Assembly: GCA_965219565.1 (NCBI GenBank)
Contig: OZ244780.1
Span: 2,914,001-2,978,000 of the forward strand
Source: DAOUJI01 sp965219565
Lineage (GTDB): Bacteria; Chloroflexota; Dehalococcoidia; Lucifugimonadales; JAGWBF01
Length of the DNA: 64,000 nt
Reading direction: 5' to 3'
Below the pieces are notes generated by a model. That model had not been told where the DNA came from and did not search any database. It worked only from the letters and a program-made list of their open reading frames with translations. Shown in pieces: positions 42,453 to 50,096 of the stretch. Numbering within the stretch: position 1 is the stretch's first letter; the number at the start of each line of letters is the position of its first letter. Made by a program: the position numbers and the translations under genes.

Positions 42453-42610
42453 GGGGTTGTGTTCGCTCCTATGGGTTGAATCCCATTCTAGCACAGGCCA
42501 CCTTGAGCATAATACAACCACCCTTGGGTCGGTCAAGGCCAAAGTGGTATCTGGCGTGACCCCACGGTCATTGTGATAAAATCTAGTTCCAATATACGCG
42601 GAGACTAGTA

Positions 42611-42823
42611 ATGGCTGAATCAGAAATAACCTTCCAAGTGAAGGAATCCCCCGAGGGCGGTTACGAAGCCCGTGCCCTGGGCCACAGCATCTTTACCGAG
42701 GGGAATGACTGGGAGCATCTGAAGTCCATGCTGCGAGATGCCGTATTGTGCCACTTCGACGAAGGGGATACGCCTCAACTGATACACATCCATTTAGTCA
42801 GGGATGAGGTCATTGCAGTGTGA
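42611..42823 (+). CDS. HicB-like small protein without HicA partner
   Basis: The 70-residue protein (EITFQVKESPEGGYEARALG, then FTEGNDWEHLKSMLRDAVLCHFDE) matches the short HicB-like family, often mislabelled 2-oxoisovalerate dehydrogenase subunit, which usually precedes a HicA mRNA-interferase gene starting MRLP with overlapping stop and start. Here a GTG overlapping the stop does encode MRLP, but four codons later sequence turns into repeat DNA and no HicA follows. The protein is therefore probably an orphan antitoxin. Confidence 0.75.
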   Translation: MAESEITFQVKESPEGGYEARALGHSIFTEGNDWEHLKSMLRDAVLCHFDEGDTPQLIHIHLVRDEVIAV

Positions 42824-42849
42824 GGTTGCCTCCACACCAACATACCAAT

Positions 42850-42931
42850 CGTCTCTCCAACGAAAGCCGGAGTTCGGGGGCCATGCGATTCGAATGGACG
42901 TTTCTGGATTCCGGCGGCGGCCGGAATGACG
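42850..42931. repeat. two type 2 (CCGGAA hairpin) repeats
   Basis: Copies of the CGAAAGCCGG/GGATTCCGGC element lie at 42850-42878 and 42901-42931, in the position where a hicA gene would be expected. Confidence 0.65.
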
Positions 42932-42946
42932 GGTTGGGACGAGAGC

Positions 42947-43318
42947 TCAGTCGAGCTCAATCGCGTGGATTACGTGCTCGACCTGGGGAGGCTCGCCACG
43001 AGTCAGAACCACAGCTATCAGGTCAATCCTCCATCCGGCGGGCGGCTGGTCAAGCTCCTGGATGTAGGTTTCCGCCGTAGCCTGCAGCCGTTCCTTTTTC
43101 TTGTGGGTGACGGACTCTTTCGGCCCGCCGAACTTATCATCGCTTTGGCGGGTCCTTACCTCCACAAACACCAGTTGGTCGCCCTCCTGGGCGACGATGT
43201 CCACCTCGCCCCACTTGGACCTGTAATTGGTTGCCAGGATGCACCACCCCAGCCCCAGCAGATGTCTCCGGGCAATCTCCTCGCCCCTGTTGCCTAATCT
43301 AGTCCTGGGCGTGGGCAC
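42947..43318 (-). CDS. yraN: YraN/UPF0102 family nuclease-like protein
   Basis: The 123-residue protein has NRGEEIARRHLLGLGW and the PD-(D/E)xK-like GEVDIVAQEGDQLVFVEVRTR. YraN proteins are widespread and sit beside rnhB, as here; their function is unproven. Its start lies inside the end of rnhB (20-base overlap). Confidence 0.93.
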   Translation of the reverse strand: MPTPRTRLGNRGEEIARRHLLGLGWCILATNYRSKWGEVDIVAQEGDQLVFVEVRTRQSDDKFGGPKESVTHKKKERLQATAETYIQELDQPPAGWRIDLIAVVLTRGEPPQVEHVIHAIELD

Positions 43319-43976
43319 CTGACGCCTCTCCGTCGGGAATCAGCCTCAAGGGAGCGAAGGTGCGGCGGTGGATGGGGCATGGTCCCAGTTCCGAAAGCCT
43401 GCGCCGGTGCTCCGCCGTCCCATAGCCTTTGTGGGACGCAAAGCCGTATTCGGGGTATATGGCGTCCGCCTCCGACATCATCCGATCCCGGGTGACCTTG
43501 GCCAATATAGACGCCGCCGCGATGGAATAGCTGACGCTGTCGCCGTGGGGCAGGGAATAGAAAGGTATGCCGGGGGCCTTAAGCTGGACGTGGTCGATGA
43601 GGAGGTGGGACGGGGCGACATCTAAGCTGTCCAGCGCTCTCTGCATAGCCTTCTTTGTCGCGGGAACTATCCCATAGGCGTCTATCTCCTGGGCAGTGGC
43701 CAGACCGACGCCCAAGGCAAGGGCATGTTCGCGTATATGCTCCAAGGCCTCCAGCCTTTGGCGGTGGCTCAAGGCCTTTGAGTCGTCCACCTTGTCCAGC
43801 CAGGCGCGGTCGGGTTGGCCGTTGGAGTGTGGTGAGGAAAAGAGACTTCCTGGGAATATGACGGCTCCGGCCACTACGGGGCCGGCCAACGGCCCTCGGC
43901 CCGCTTCATCCACTCCCGCCACCAGGGGAAAACCCTGGGCGTAGAACTTGCTCTCCAGGTCGAACGAGGGCGCCAC
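43299..43976 (-). CDS. rnhB: ribonuclease HII
   Basis: RNase HII cuts RNA in RNA-DNA hybrids and removes single ribonucleotides from DNA. The protein shows the catalytic VAGVDEAGRGPLAGP, later SLDVAPSHLLIDHV and a KVTRDRMM block. I choose the GTG at 43976, behind GGAGGGGAGG, giving 225 residues close to the family length; an ATG 39 codons upstream would overlap mnmA. It is part of mnmA-rnhB-yraN. Confidence 0.93.
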   Translation of the reverse strand: MAPSFDLESKFYAQGFPLVAGVDEAGRGPLAGPVVAGAVIFPGSLFSSPHSNGQPDRAWLDKVDDSKALSHRQRLEALEHIREHALALGVGLATAQEIDAYGIVPATKKAMQRALDSLDVAPSHLLIDHVQLKAPGIPFYSLPHGDSVSYSIAAASILAKVTRDRMMSEADAIYPEYGFASHKGYGTAEHRRRLSELGPCPIHRRTFAPLRLIPDGEASGAHAQD

Positions 43977-44028
43977 CGCCTCCCCTCCGCACGGCTGATC
44001 CGGTGATATTGAAGCAGTCTCTACGGGA

Positions 44029-45171
44029 CTACGGGCCGGCAGCCCCGACGGGAATCCGAGCGGATTCGATGCGTCCCCCGCCCAAGACCTCATCTCCCTG
44101 GTAAATCACCATCGCCTGTCCGGGTGTGACAGCCCGTTGGGGGCTCTGGAACTCCACCGTGGCCCTGTCGCCGTCCGGGTAGAGAATCGCCGCCGCTTCC
44201 GGCGACTTGTATCGTATCTTCACGGTCACCTCGGAGGCCGTCTGCGGCTGGTGTCCTGAAACGTAGTTGACGTCCGAGGCGACAAGGGTACGGCTGTAGA
44301 GCTGCTCCTCCGGGCCGACCACCACGTTGCCGGACTCGTTGTCGATGGCTACCACGTACTGGGGAGTCTTTGTGGAGATGCCCAGCCCGCGTCTCTGTCC
44401 GACGGTGAAGAACTCCATGCCCTCATGGCTCCCCAGAACGACGCCTCCGGCGTCCACAATAGCTCCGGGCCGTGGAGTCACGCGTTCCTTCAGGAACTGC
44501 CTGTAGTCTCCCGACGGTATGAAGCATATATCCTGGCTGTCGGGCTTCTCGGCGTTGGGAAAGCCAGCCTCCAGCGCGGCGTTTCTGATTTCATCTTTGG
44601 CGTAACCGCCCACCGGCATCAGAGTGTGGCCCAATTCCTTCTGCCCCATCCCGTACAACACGTATGACTGGTCCTTGGAGCGGTCCATGCCTCGCAGCAG
44701 GCGTAAGCCCTCCGGCCCAGGTTCGATGCGCGCGTAATGGCCCGTGGCCACGTAGTCCGCACCGAGAATGCGGGCGCGGTCGTATAGGAAGCTGAACTTG
44801 ATGCGGTCGTTGCAGGCGATGCACGGGTGGGGGGTCATGCCCCGCTGGTACTCCCGGCAGAAGTAGTCTATGACGAAAGCCTGAAACTCCCGTTGCAGGT
44901 TGAAGACGTAGTGGGGCGCCCCCAGACGGGCGCATACCCGGCGGGCGTCCTCCACGTCGTCGATGGTGCAGCAGCCCTTGTAATACTCAGGAAGGGTGTC
45001 CAAGTCCACGTCGTAGAGCTTCATCGTGACGCCCACGATGTCATAGCCCTGCTCCTTGAGGAGCAGGGCTGCAACTGATGAGTCAACGCCGCCGCTCATA
45101 GCGACGGCCACTTTGCCCTTGGCTGGGCCATTCATGGCTGTGAAGGCATCCTTGCCTGGCCCCTTCCCCAT
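44029..45171 (-). CDS. mnmA: tRNA-specific 2-thiouridylase MnmA
   Basis: MnmA thiolates U34 of tRNA for Lys, Glu and Gln. The protein has the PP-loop AVAMSGGVDSSVAALLLKEQG, the catalytic cysteine in HPCIACNDRIKF and the second in DICFIPSGDYRQF. The start could be 45171 or the ATG 11 codons later (MNGPAKGKVAVAM); neither has an ideal ribosome-binding site. It heads the rnhB-yraN run. Confidence 0.95.
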   Translation of the reverse strand: MGKGPGKDAFTAMNGPAKGKVAVAMSGGVDSSVAALLLKEQGYDIVGVTMKLYDVDLDTLPEYYKGCCTIDDVEDARRVCARLGAPHYVFNLQREFQAFVIDYFCREYQRGMTPHPCIACNDRIKFSFLYDRARILGADYVATGHYARIEPGPEGLRLLRGMDRSKDQSYVLYGMGQKELGHTLMPVGGYAKDEIRNAALEAGFPNAEKPDSQDICFIPSGDYRQFLKERVTPRPGAIVDAGGVVLGSHEGMEFFTVGQRRGLGISTKTPQYVVAIDNESGNVVVGPEEQLYSRTLVASDVNYVSGHQPQTASEVTVKIRYKSPEAAAILYPDGDRATVEFQSPQRAVTPGQAMVIYQGDEVLGGGRIESARIPVGAAGP

Positions 45172-45186
45172 TTGACGACGTTCGAG

Positions 45187-45223
45187 TACCCCCTCTCCCC
45201 TGGGAGAGGGTCGGGGTGAGGGC
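45187..45223. repeat. type 1 repeat (CCCTCTCCCC..GGGAGAGGG..GGTGAGGG)
   Basis: The copy at 45187-45223 forms a hairpin and lies between the cupin and mnmA genes; it matches the copies at 28831 and 29001. Confidence 0.75.
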
Positions 45224-45236
45224 TGCTACCTACGAC

Positions 45237-45593
45237 TTATTCTAGGGTCTCGGTCTGGCTGTCCTTGGCAGTGACGGTAATGTGGGCCATGGCAGACTCA
45301 GCCCTGGCGCCGTGCCAGTGCTTCTCTCCGGCGGGGATGTGTATCACGTCCCCAAGCCTGACTTCAACCTGCTCGTCGTCGGTGGCCACTATACCGATGC
45401 CTGAGGTGATGATCAGCACCTGATCGCCGCTGTGGGCGTGGAACTTGTTCCTGGCCCCTTTGGAGAAGTTAACGATGGCGCAGTTGAAGCTCTGCACGTC
45501 GGGTGTGATGGCCTGTCGTGTGACGTTTCCGCCTATCATCAGAGGGCTGTTGCCGTCGGACTCGGGCACTTCAGGGATTCTGGACACTTTCAT
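45237..45593 (-). CDS. cupin-domain protein
   Basis: The 118-residue protein is a single small cupin: FHAHSGDQVLIITSGIGIV and GDVIHIPAGEKHWHGA supply the metal-binding histidines and glutamine/histidine. It resembles small cupins annotated as carboxymuconolactone decarboxylase-associated or quercetinase-like. I start at the ATG at 45593 behind AGGAGGCGAT. The substrate is unknown. Confidence 0.85.
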   Translation of the reverse strand: MKVSRIPEVPESDGNSPLMIGGNVTRQAITPDVQSFNCAIVNFSKGARNKFHAHSGDQVLIITSGIGIVATDDEQVEVRLGDVIHIPAGEKHWHGARAESAMAHITVTAKDSQTETLE

Positions 45594-46058
45594 AATCGCC
45601 TCCTGGGCATGGACGTGTTGTGGGTTCGGAAGACCACCGCCTATCATAATACAGGGTCAATGGGCCGTCTACCCGCGCCCAACACCGCAGAGGATAAAGG
45701 AGTTTCTCAGCCGGTTTAGTTTTAGATGCACAGGCCTCAGGACCGGAGCCTTTTCCTGTCATTCTGAACACAGCAGAATATTTCTTTTCCTGTCATTCTG
45801 AACGTAGCGGAGCGGAGTGAAGAATCTATAGTCCTCCGGTAAGGACCTAAGTGCTCTATGGGTGGGATGGTTGGTGGCAAGGATTTTAGATTCTTCGTCG
45901 CTGCGCTCCTCAGAATGACAGTAGTAGGGGGCCGTCTACCCGCGCCTGTGCTCAGGTTGTCCCCTCACAGGGGGCGTGATACCATACGCCCGTGACTGGC
46001 CCGGTACACCACCGCCATTTACGACGTGCGCAATCGACCCGATTTCAGGAGGTCCTTT
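45594..46058. repeat. repeat-filled intergenic region with type 3 (GTCATTCTGA) elements
   Basis: Type 3 copies TGTCATTCTGAAC... lie at 45755-45788 and 45789-45827, and an inverted copy (AGATTCTTCG..CAGAATGACA) at 45888-45921, so 45790-45921 can fold as a long imperfect hairpin. An 18-base direct repeat (GGGCCGTCTACCCGCGCC) brackets the block at 45662-45679 and 45929-45946. No gene is seen. Confidence 0.75.
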
Positions 46059-46448
46059 ATGCCCGCTTTCGTCTACGACCACATCCATTTGAGGAGCCCC
46101 GATCCCCATGCCGCCGCCGAATGGTACAAGGACAAGTTCGACGCCAAGCTCATCCGCACTCCACAACCCGACAACCAGCCCGACCGCGTGGACATCGACA
46201 TGGACGGACTGATGATATTCGTGGCGGGTAAGCTCCCCGACGGCCGGGAAATCGAAGAGCCCCGTGACCCCCACTACGGACTGGACCACTTCGGCCTCAG
46301 GGTCGAAGACCTGGACGCCACACTGGCCCAGATGACTTCCAGAGGCGTGGAGATAACCGAAGGACCACGCATGGCGCCCAGCGGAGCCAAGATCGCCTTT
46401 GTGAGAGGCCCGGACAACGTGCGCATAGAGCTGCTCCAACGCTACTAA
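46059..46448 (+). CDS. VOC-family (glyoxalase-like) protein
   Basis: The 129-residue protein has two beta-alpha-beta-beta-beta units: YDHIHLRSPDPHAAAEWYKD at the start and GLDHFGLRVEDLDATLAQM, ending VRGPDNVRIELLQ. These units bind a divalent metal and act as isomerases, dioxygenases or lyases. The ATG follows AGGAGG. It is the first of three closely spaced genes with two luciferase-like enzymes. Confidence 0.88.
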   Translation: MPAFVYDHIHLRSPDPHAAAEWYKDKFDAKLIRTPQPDNQPDRVDIDMDGLMIFVAGKLPDGREIEEPRDPHYGLDHFGLRVEDLDATLAQMTSRGVEITEGPRMAPSGAKIAFVRGPDNVRIELLQRY

Positions 46449-46465
46449 CGGAGCCATACGACGGC

Positions 46466-47332
46466 ATGAGATTCGGAATATTCGTCTTTGACTCGGCCCG
46501 CAACATGGACCCGGCGACTCTAGCCAAGAGGGCTGAAGAGTTGGGCTTCAGTTCCTTCTGGATTCCGGAGCACACCGTGCTCCCCGTGTACCCATCCAAA
46601 GGGCCCAGCGGCTCGACAACCGCCGAGTTCCCAGAGTCCTTCTACCACATCTCCGACCCCGTGATTTCCCTGGCGCGGGCGTCGGGAGCGACGTCCACCA
46701 TCAAGCTGGGCACCGGCATACTGCTGGCCGCCGAGCGGAACCCGCTGCTCACGTCCAAAAGCCTGGCCACCCTGGACCGGCTGTCGGGCGGGCGGCTGCT
46801 GGTGGGCATCGGCACGGGCTGGTCCCCTGAGGAGTACGCAGCCATGGGCGGTGACTTCGACCACCGCTACGCCCAACTGCGGGAGCACGTCCGGGCGCTC
46901 CAAACCATCTGGAGTGATGACGAACCGGAGTTTCACGGCCGCTTCTACAACTTCCCTCCCGTCAAGGTCTATCCCAAACCTGTCCAGACGCCTCACCCGC
47001 CCATATTCATCGGCGGGGGTTTGGGAAGGTTGGCGGACCGGGTTTTCAAACGCATCGTCAATTGGGCAGACGGCTGGGTCCCCGTGATAACTGAAATCGA
47101 GCAGGTGCGACGGGGGAGGGAGTCTCTAACCCGGCTGGCCGAGGAGGCTGGCAGGGACCCAGCCTCTATACCCGTCTATGCCATGACCCGAGGCCGGGCT
47201 TTCAGGACCAGGGACGAGGTCGCGCAGCTGGAAGAAGCAGGGGCAGACGAGGTGGTCTTCTGGCTCCAGAGCCCCTACGACGGTGACGACGCGCTGGTCG
47301 AGCTAGAGAATATAGCCCAAGCAGTGATGTAG
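46466..47332 (+). CDS. LLM-class F420-dependent oxidoreductase (first of pair)
   Basis: The 288-residue luciferase-fold protein has DPATLAKRAEELGFSSFWIPEH, IKLGTGILLAAERNPLLTSK and LSGGRLLVGIGTGWSPEE, a pattern typical of the F420-type LLM subfamily (TIGR03619-like). F420H2 would serve as hydride donor or acceptor; F420 use is inferred from subfamily resemblance. It lies 17 bases after the VOC gene and is followed by a paralogue. Confidence 0.9.
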   Translation: MRFGIFVFDSARNMDPATLAKRAEELGFSSFWIPEHTVLPVYPSKGPSGSTTAEFPESFYHISDPVISLARASGATSTIKLGTGILLAAERNPLLTSKSLATLDRLSGGRLLVGIGTGWSPEEYAAMGGDFDHRYAQLREHVRALQTIWSDDEPEFHGRFYNFPPVKVYPKPVQTPHPPIFIGGGLGRLADRVFKRIVNWADGWVPVITEIEQVRRGRESLTRLAEEAGRDPASIPVYAMTRGRAFRTRDEVAQLEEAGADEVVFWLQSPYDGDDALVELENIAQAVM

Positions 47333-47366
47333 AATCCAAATTCGCCTGGCCGCCTGGAGGTGAACG

Positions 47367-48239
47367 ATGGCAATCCCCGTTGGCGTATTCGTACTGGACA
47401 CAGCGGCATCCATGGACGTGGCCGTGCTGGCCAAGCGGGCCGAAGAGTTGGGGTTCGCCTCCTTCTGGGTGCCTGAACATCCTGTGATTCCCGTGACGAC
47501 GTCCACCCCCTACCCCGGCGACCGCAGCGGCGTGATTCCCGATGGGTACTACTGGATGGCGGACCCCTGGAACACCCTGGCGCGGGCTTCCGGAACAACC
47601 AGCAGCATCCTCCTGGGGACGGCGATTTGCATCCTCCCGGAGCACAACCCTCTGCTCATGAGCAAGCAGGTGGCCACCCTGGACAATCTGTCCGGGGGCC
47701 GCGTCATAGTGGGACTGGGAGTTGGCTGGCTCAAAGAAGAGTTGGAGCTTCTGGGCGGCAACTATGAACGCAAGGGGCCGCAGTCGGTGGACAACATCAG
47801 GGCTCTCAAGGAGATCTGGACCAAAGACGAATCCGAATACCACGGTGAGTTCTACGACTTCCCGGCGGTGAAGGTCTTCCCAAAACCCACGCAGAAGCCC
47901 CATCCCCCCATAGTGTTCGGCGGCGGACTTACCCCTGGCAATTCCGAAATCATATTCCGTCGCATCGTCCGAGTCGGCAACGGCTGGCTTCCGGTCTTGA
48001 CCAACCCTGGGCCAATCGAGGACGGCAGACGCCGCCTGGATGAAAAGGCCAAAGAGGCGGGCCGCGACCCATCGTCCATCAAGATATACGCTATGGGGCG
48101 GCCAGGCGCCTTCGGGACGAGGGATGACATCAAGGCTCTGGAGAACGCAGGAGCCGATCACGTGGTGCTTTGGATGGACAACACCAAGGGAGATGCGGCG
48201 CTGGCCGAGCTTGAAGAGCGGGCCAGAATCGCGCTTTAG
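47367..48239 (+). CDS. LLM-class F420-dependent oxidoreductase (second of pair)
   Basis: The 290-residue protein is a close paralogue of the preceding one: DVAVLAKRAEELGFASFWVPEH, LLGTAICILPEHNPLLMSKQ and LSGGRVIVGLGVGWLKEE. The ATG has GGAGG upstream. The two differ mostly in the loops that would line the substrate pocket, which suggests different substrates or a shared pathway. Confidence 0.9.
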   Translation: MAIPVGVFVLDTAASMDVAVLAKRAEELGFASFWVPEHPVIPVTTSTPYPGDRSGVIPDGYYWMADPWNTLARASGTTSSILLGTAICILPEHNPLLMSKQVATLDNLSGGRVIVGLGVGWLKEELELLGGNYERKGPQSVDNIRALKEIWTKDESEYHGEFYDFPAVKVFPKPTQKPHPPIVFGGGLTPGNSEIIFRRIVRVGNGWLPVLTNPGPIEDGRRRLDEKAKEAGRDPSSIKIYAMGRPGAFGTRDDIKALENAGADHVVLWMDNTKGDAALAELEERARIAL

Positions 48240-48271
48240 TTCCCCATATTCCACAACGGTGAGACTTTAGA

Positions 48272-48604
48272 ATGGGCTCCAAGGTCTACTACGACGCTGA
48301 CTGCCGCCTTTGCTCAGGCGGAGTCAGTCTGGTTTCGCGGGCGGGTGTGCTGGGCAAAGTGGAATGGACGCCAGTGCAGTCCGGCTGCCTTCCAGAAGGC
48401 GTCTCCCGCGACGACCTGGACCGGGCAATGCACCTGGAAACTCCATCGGGCCTATACAGCGGGTTCGACGCCGTCAGGCGCATAGCTCTGAGGGCGCCTG
48501 TATTGTGGCCTCTCGCCCTGTTGTTCTGGCTGCCGGGTATGGGAGTGCTCGGCTCCAGGGCTTACGCCGTTGTCGCCCGCAACCGGCGGCGGTTCTTCAC
48601 CTAG
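48272..48604 (+). CDS. DCC-family thiol-disulfide oxidoreductase-like protein
   Basis: The 110-residue protein has VYYDADCRLCSGGVSLVSR, the DxxCxxC site that names the DCC (DUF393) family, and a C-terminal hydrophobic segment (LWPLALLFWLPGMGVLGSRAY). A thiol-disulfide role is presumed from the CxxC and thioredoxin-like fold. It follows the LLM pair by 32 bases. Confidence 0.85.
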   Translation: MGSKVYYDADCRLCSGGVSLVSRAGVLGKVEWTPVQSGCLPEGVSRDDLDRAMHLETPSGLYSGFDAVRRIALRAPVLWPLALLFWLPGMGVLGSRAYAVVARNRRRFFT

Positions 48605-48650
48605 GTTTCGGAGTTTCCCATACCGTGGAGGCTACGGATCCCAGGGTAGA

Positions 48651-49151
48651 CTAAATCTTCTGGAAGATGTGCTCCAGGTGGTACTGCAATAATTCCTTGT
48701 CGATTGCATGTTTTACCAACTGCAACGGTTGTTGATGTTCCGGCTCTGTCTTAGTTTGTGCAATCACCGTTAGACGGTCAGGATGGATGGCTATGGCCCC
48801 TAAATCCATCATGGAATGATGATTTGGGCATAGGACCATCATGTTTTTCAATTTGTCTATGCCTGTATGCCCCCCACCCAACGGCCTGATGTGATGCGTT
48901 TCGGCATAGCGGTGTTTGCCAAGTATCGTGATCGTGAACCGGCAAATCTGGCATTGATAGTCGTAAAGGTCTTTGAGGAACTTGCTTAAAGCCGGATCCC
49001 GAATGACTCCCCCGTCCTTGGTGTTCCGTCTCGGTGGCGGTTCATCGCTTCCCAGGGATGTCAATGCCAACAGGCAGCGTTCTTCTCCGATGTCGAGGTC
49101 TAATGTATCGGGATTATCCCGCGATCGCATCCATTCCGTTTGCTTACTCAC
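48651..49151 (-). CDS. HNH endonuclease
   Basis: The 166-residue protein has a C-terminal HNH domain: YDYQCQICRFTI (zinc cysteines), ETHHIRPLGGGHTGID (catalytic His) and MMVLCPNHHSMMD. The N-terminal 60 residues are unassigned. HNH nucleases occur in restriction, mobile and repair systems. It overlaps an upstream unknown gene by four bases, so the two act as a unit. Confidence 0.9.
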   Translation of the reverse strand: MSKQTEWMRSRDNPDTLDLDIGEERCLLALTSLGSDEPPPRRNTKDGGVIRDPALSKFLKDLYDYQCQICRFTITILGKHRYAETHHIRPLGGGHTGIDKLKNMMVLCPNHHSMMDLGAIAIHPDRLTVIAQTKTEPEHQQPLQLVKHAIDKELLQYHLEHIFQKI

Positions 49152-49489
49152 TTTTGCTTCCGTCGCCGTCTTACCGGAAGGTTCGCCGTAATTTCGTGGG
49201 CGGGCACACCTGCTTTTGACTGCTGCTCCATCCGGTTCACTAAGTCCAGAGGCCCACGTTTCAGCTTTGATTTCGTTTTGTCTCCCACAAATGGGAATGA
49301 CACTAGCCCGCCAGGATAGTCACCCACGGCCAGCACGTAAGCATCCTTCCCCGGGATACGGCCGTCCTCGCCCGCCGCCCCCAGATAGCCCAGATGATTG
49401 GACTTCACCTTGAGGCCCTTCCTCTCGCTCTCCTGAAGGTAGGCATAGGGCCCATAGCCATTGATGGGTTTCCACGCGATTTTAACCAT
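49148..49489 (-). CDS. unknown partner protein of HNH endonuclease
   Basis: The 113-residue basic protein begins MVKIAWKPINGYGPYAYLQE and contains HLGYLGAAGEDGRIPGKDAY; the GxGPYxYL phrase recalls small proteins seen beside nucleases in viruses and mobile regions. It ends in a basic tail (PVRRRRKQK). Its stop overlaps the HNH start (ATGA). I cannot give a function. Confidence 0.7.
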   Translation of the reverse strand: MVKIAWKPINGYGPYAYLQESERKGLKVKSNHLGYLGAAGEDGRIPGKDAYVLAVGDYPGGLVSFPFVGDKTKSKLKRGPLDLVNRMEQQSKAGVPAHEITANLPVRRRRKQK

Positions 49490-50096
49490 TACAACACCAC
49501 CCCTACCGTTAGATACCGGCGCCGCCTCGCTCTGTGCTCTGGGGCAGCGCCTGACTTTGTTGAAGCCAGGGCTTGACTCTGGAGCGCCTCCATGAATTGC
49601 TCGTACCCCATCACACGCCTGACTACGGTTTACCGAATCGTCGCCCGCTCAGATTGAGACCGTGGGCCGATGCCTCGGTGGCCGCACCCACCGACGTACC
49701 CCCTTGTGATTTGGTCGGGGTTCGGGTCATGTGGCCGTCGGGTTTCTCAATCAGACCGTAGATGTCTCACTTAAAGAGATGACTCTCGTTGTTCTCTACG
49801 GGCGTTCCGAAATGATCCACCAACTGGAGGTTGGTTCATAATCCATTATTATAGCAGCCGTACAACTGGGTGAGCCTCATCGATTGTCAGTGGGTCGGGG
49901 TCCGGTCGGACCTCCTTGTAATTTCCACGCAGAATGCAGTTCTCTGTAGTTGCGGTTTCCTGTATCAATTCCCATTGACTGTCATGTATAATTCAACAGA
50001 TAGGATGGGCAAGCTGCGGCTGCCGAGCCAGATGCAATCTGGCGGGTAGCCAACGTCAGGACAATAATTTAGTGAAAGTCGCTAGGTGGAGACAAG
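49490..50096. other. 607-base interval with decayed minus-strand coding fragments
   Basis: No intact gene is seen. On the minus strand small frames follow one another: 49849-49968 ends RPDPDPLTIDEAHPVVRLL, faintly like the linker of tyrosine integrases; then a piece reading VDHFGTPVENNESHLFK; then DIYGLIEKPDGHMTRTP; then MGYEQFMEALQSQALAS, whose TAATG overlaps the start of the unknown gene. They look like remnants of an element. The right end holds the leader of the radical SAM gene, with a possible -10 (TATAAT, 49987-49992). Confidence 0.45.
50013..50051 (+). promoter_or_regulatory. structured 5' leader of radical SAM gene
   Basis: GGCTGCC (50018-50024) can pair with GGGTAGCC (50044-50051) around an inner perfect stem CCAGAT-GCA-ATCTGG (50028-50042). 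It lies 45 bases before the start codon. I compared it with the riboswitch consensus patterns I remember and could not assign a class. Confidence 0.4.

Noticed and set aside
49700..49760. Possible tRNA suggested by GGGGTTCGGGTC
   Set aside because: No cloverleaf with matching acceptor and anticodon stems could be built around it.
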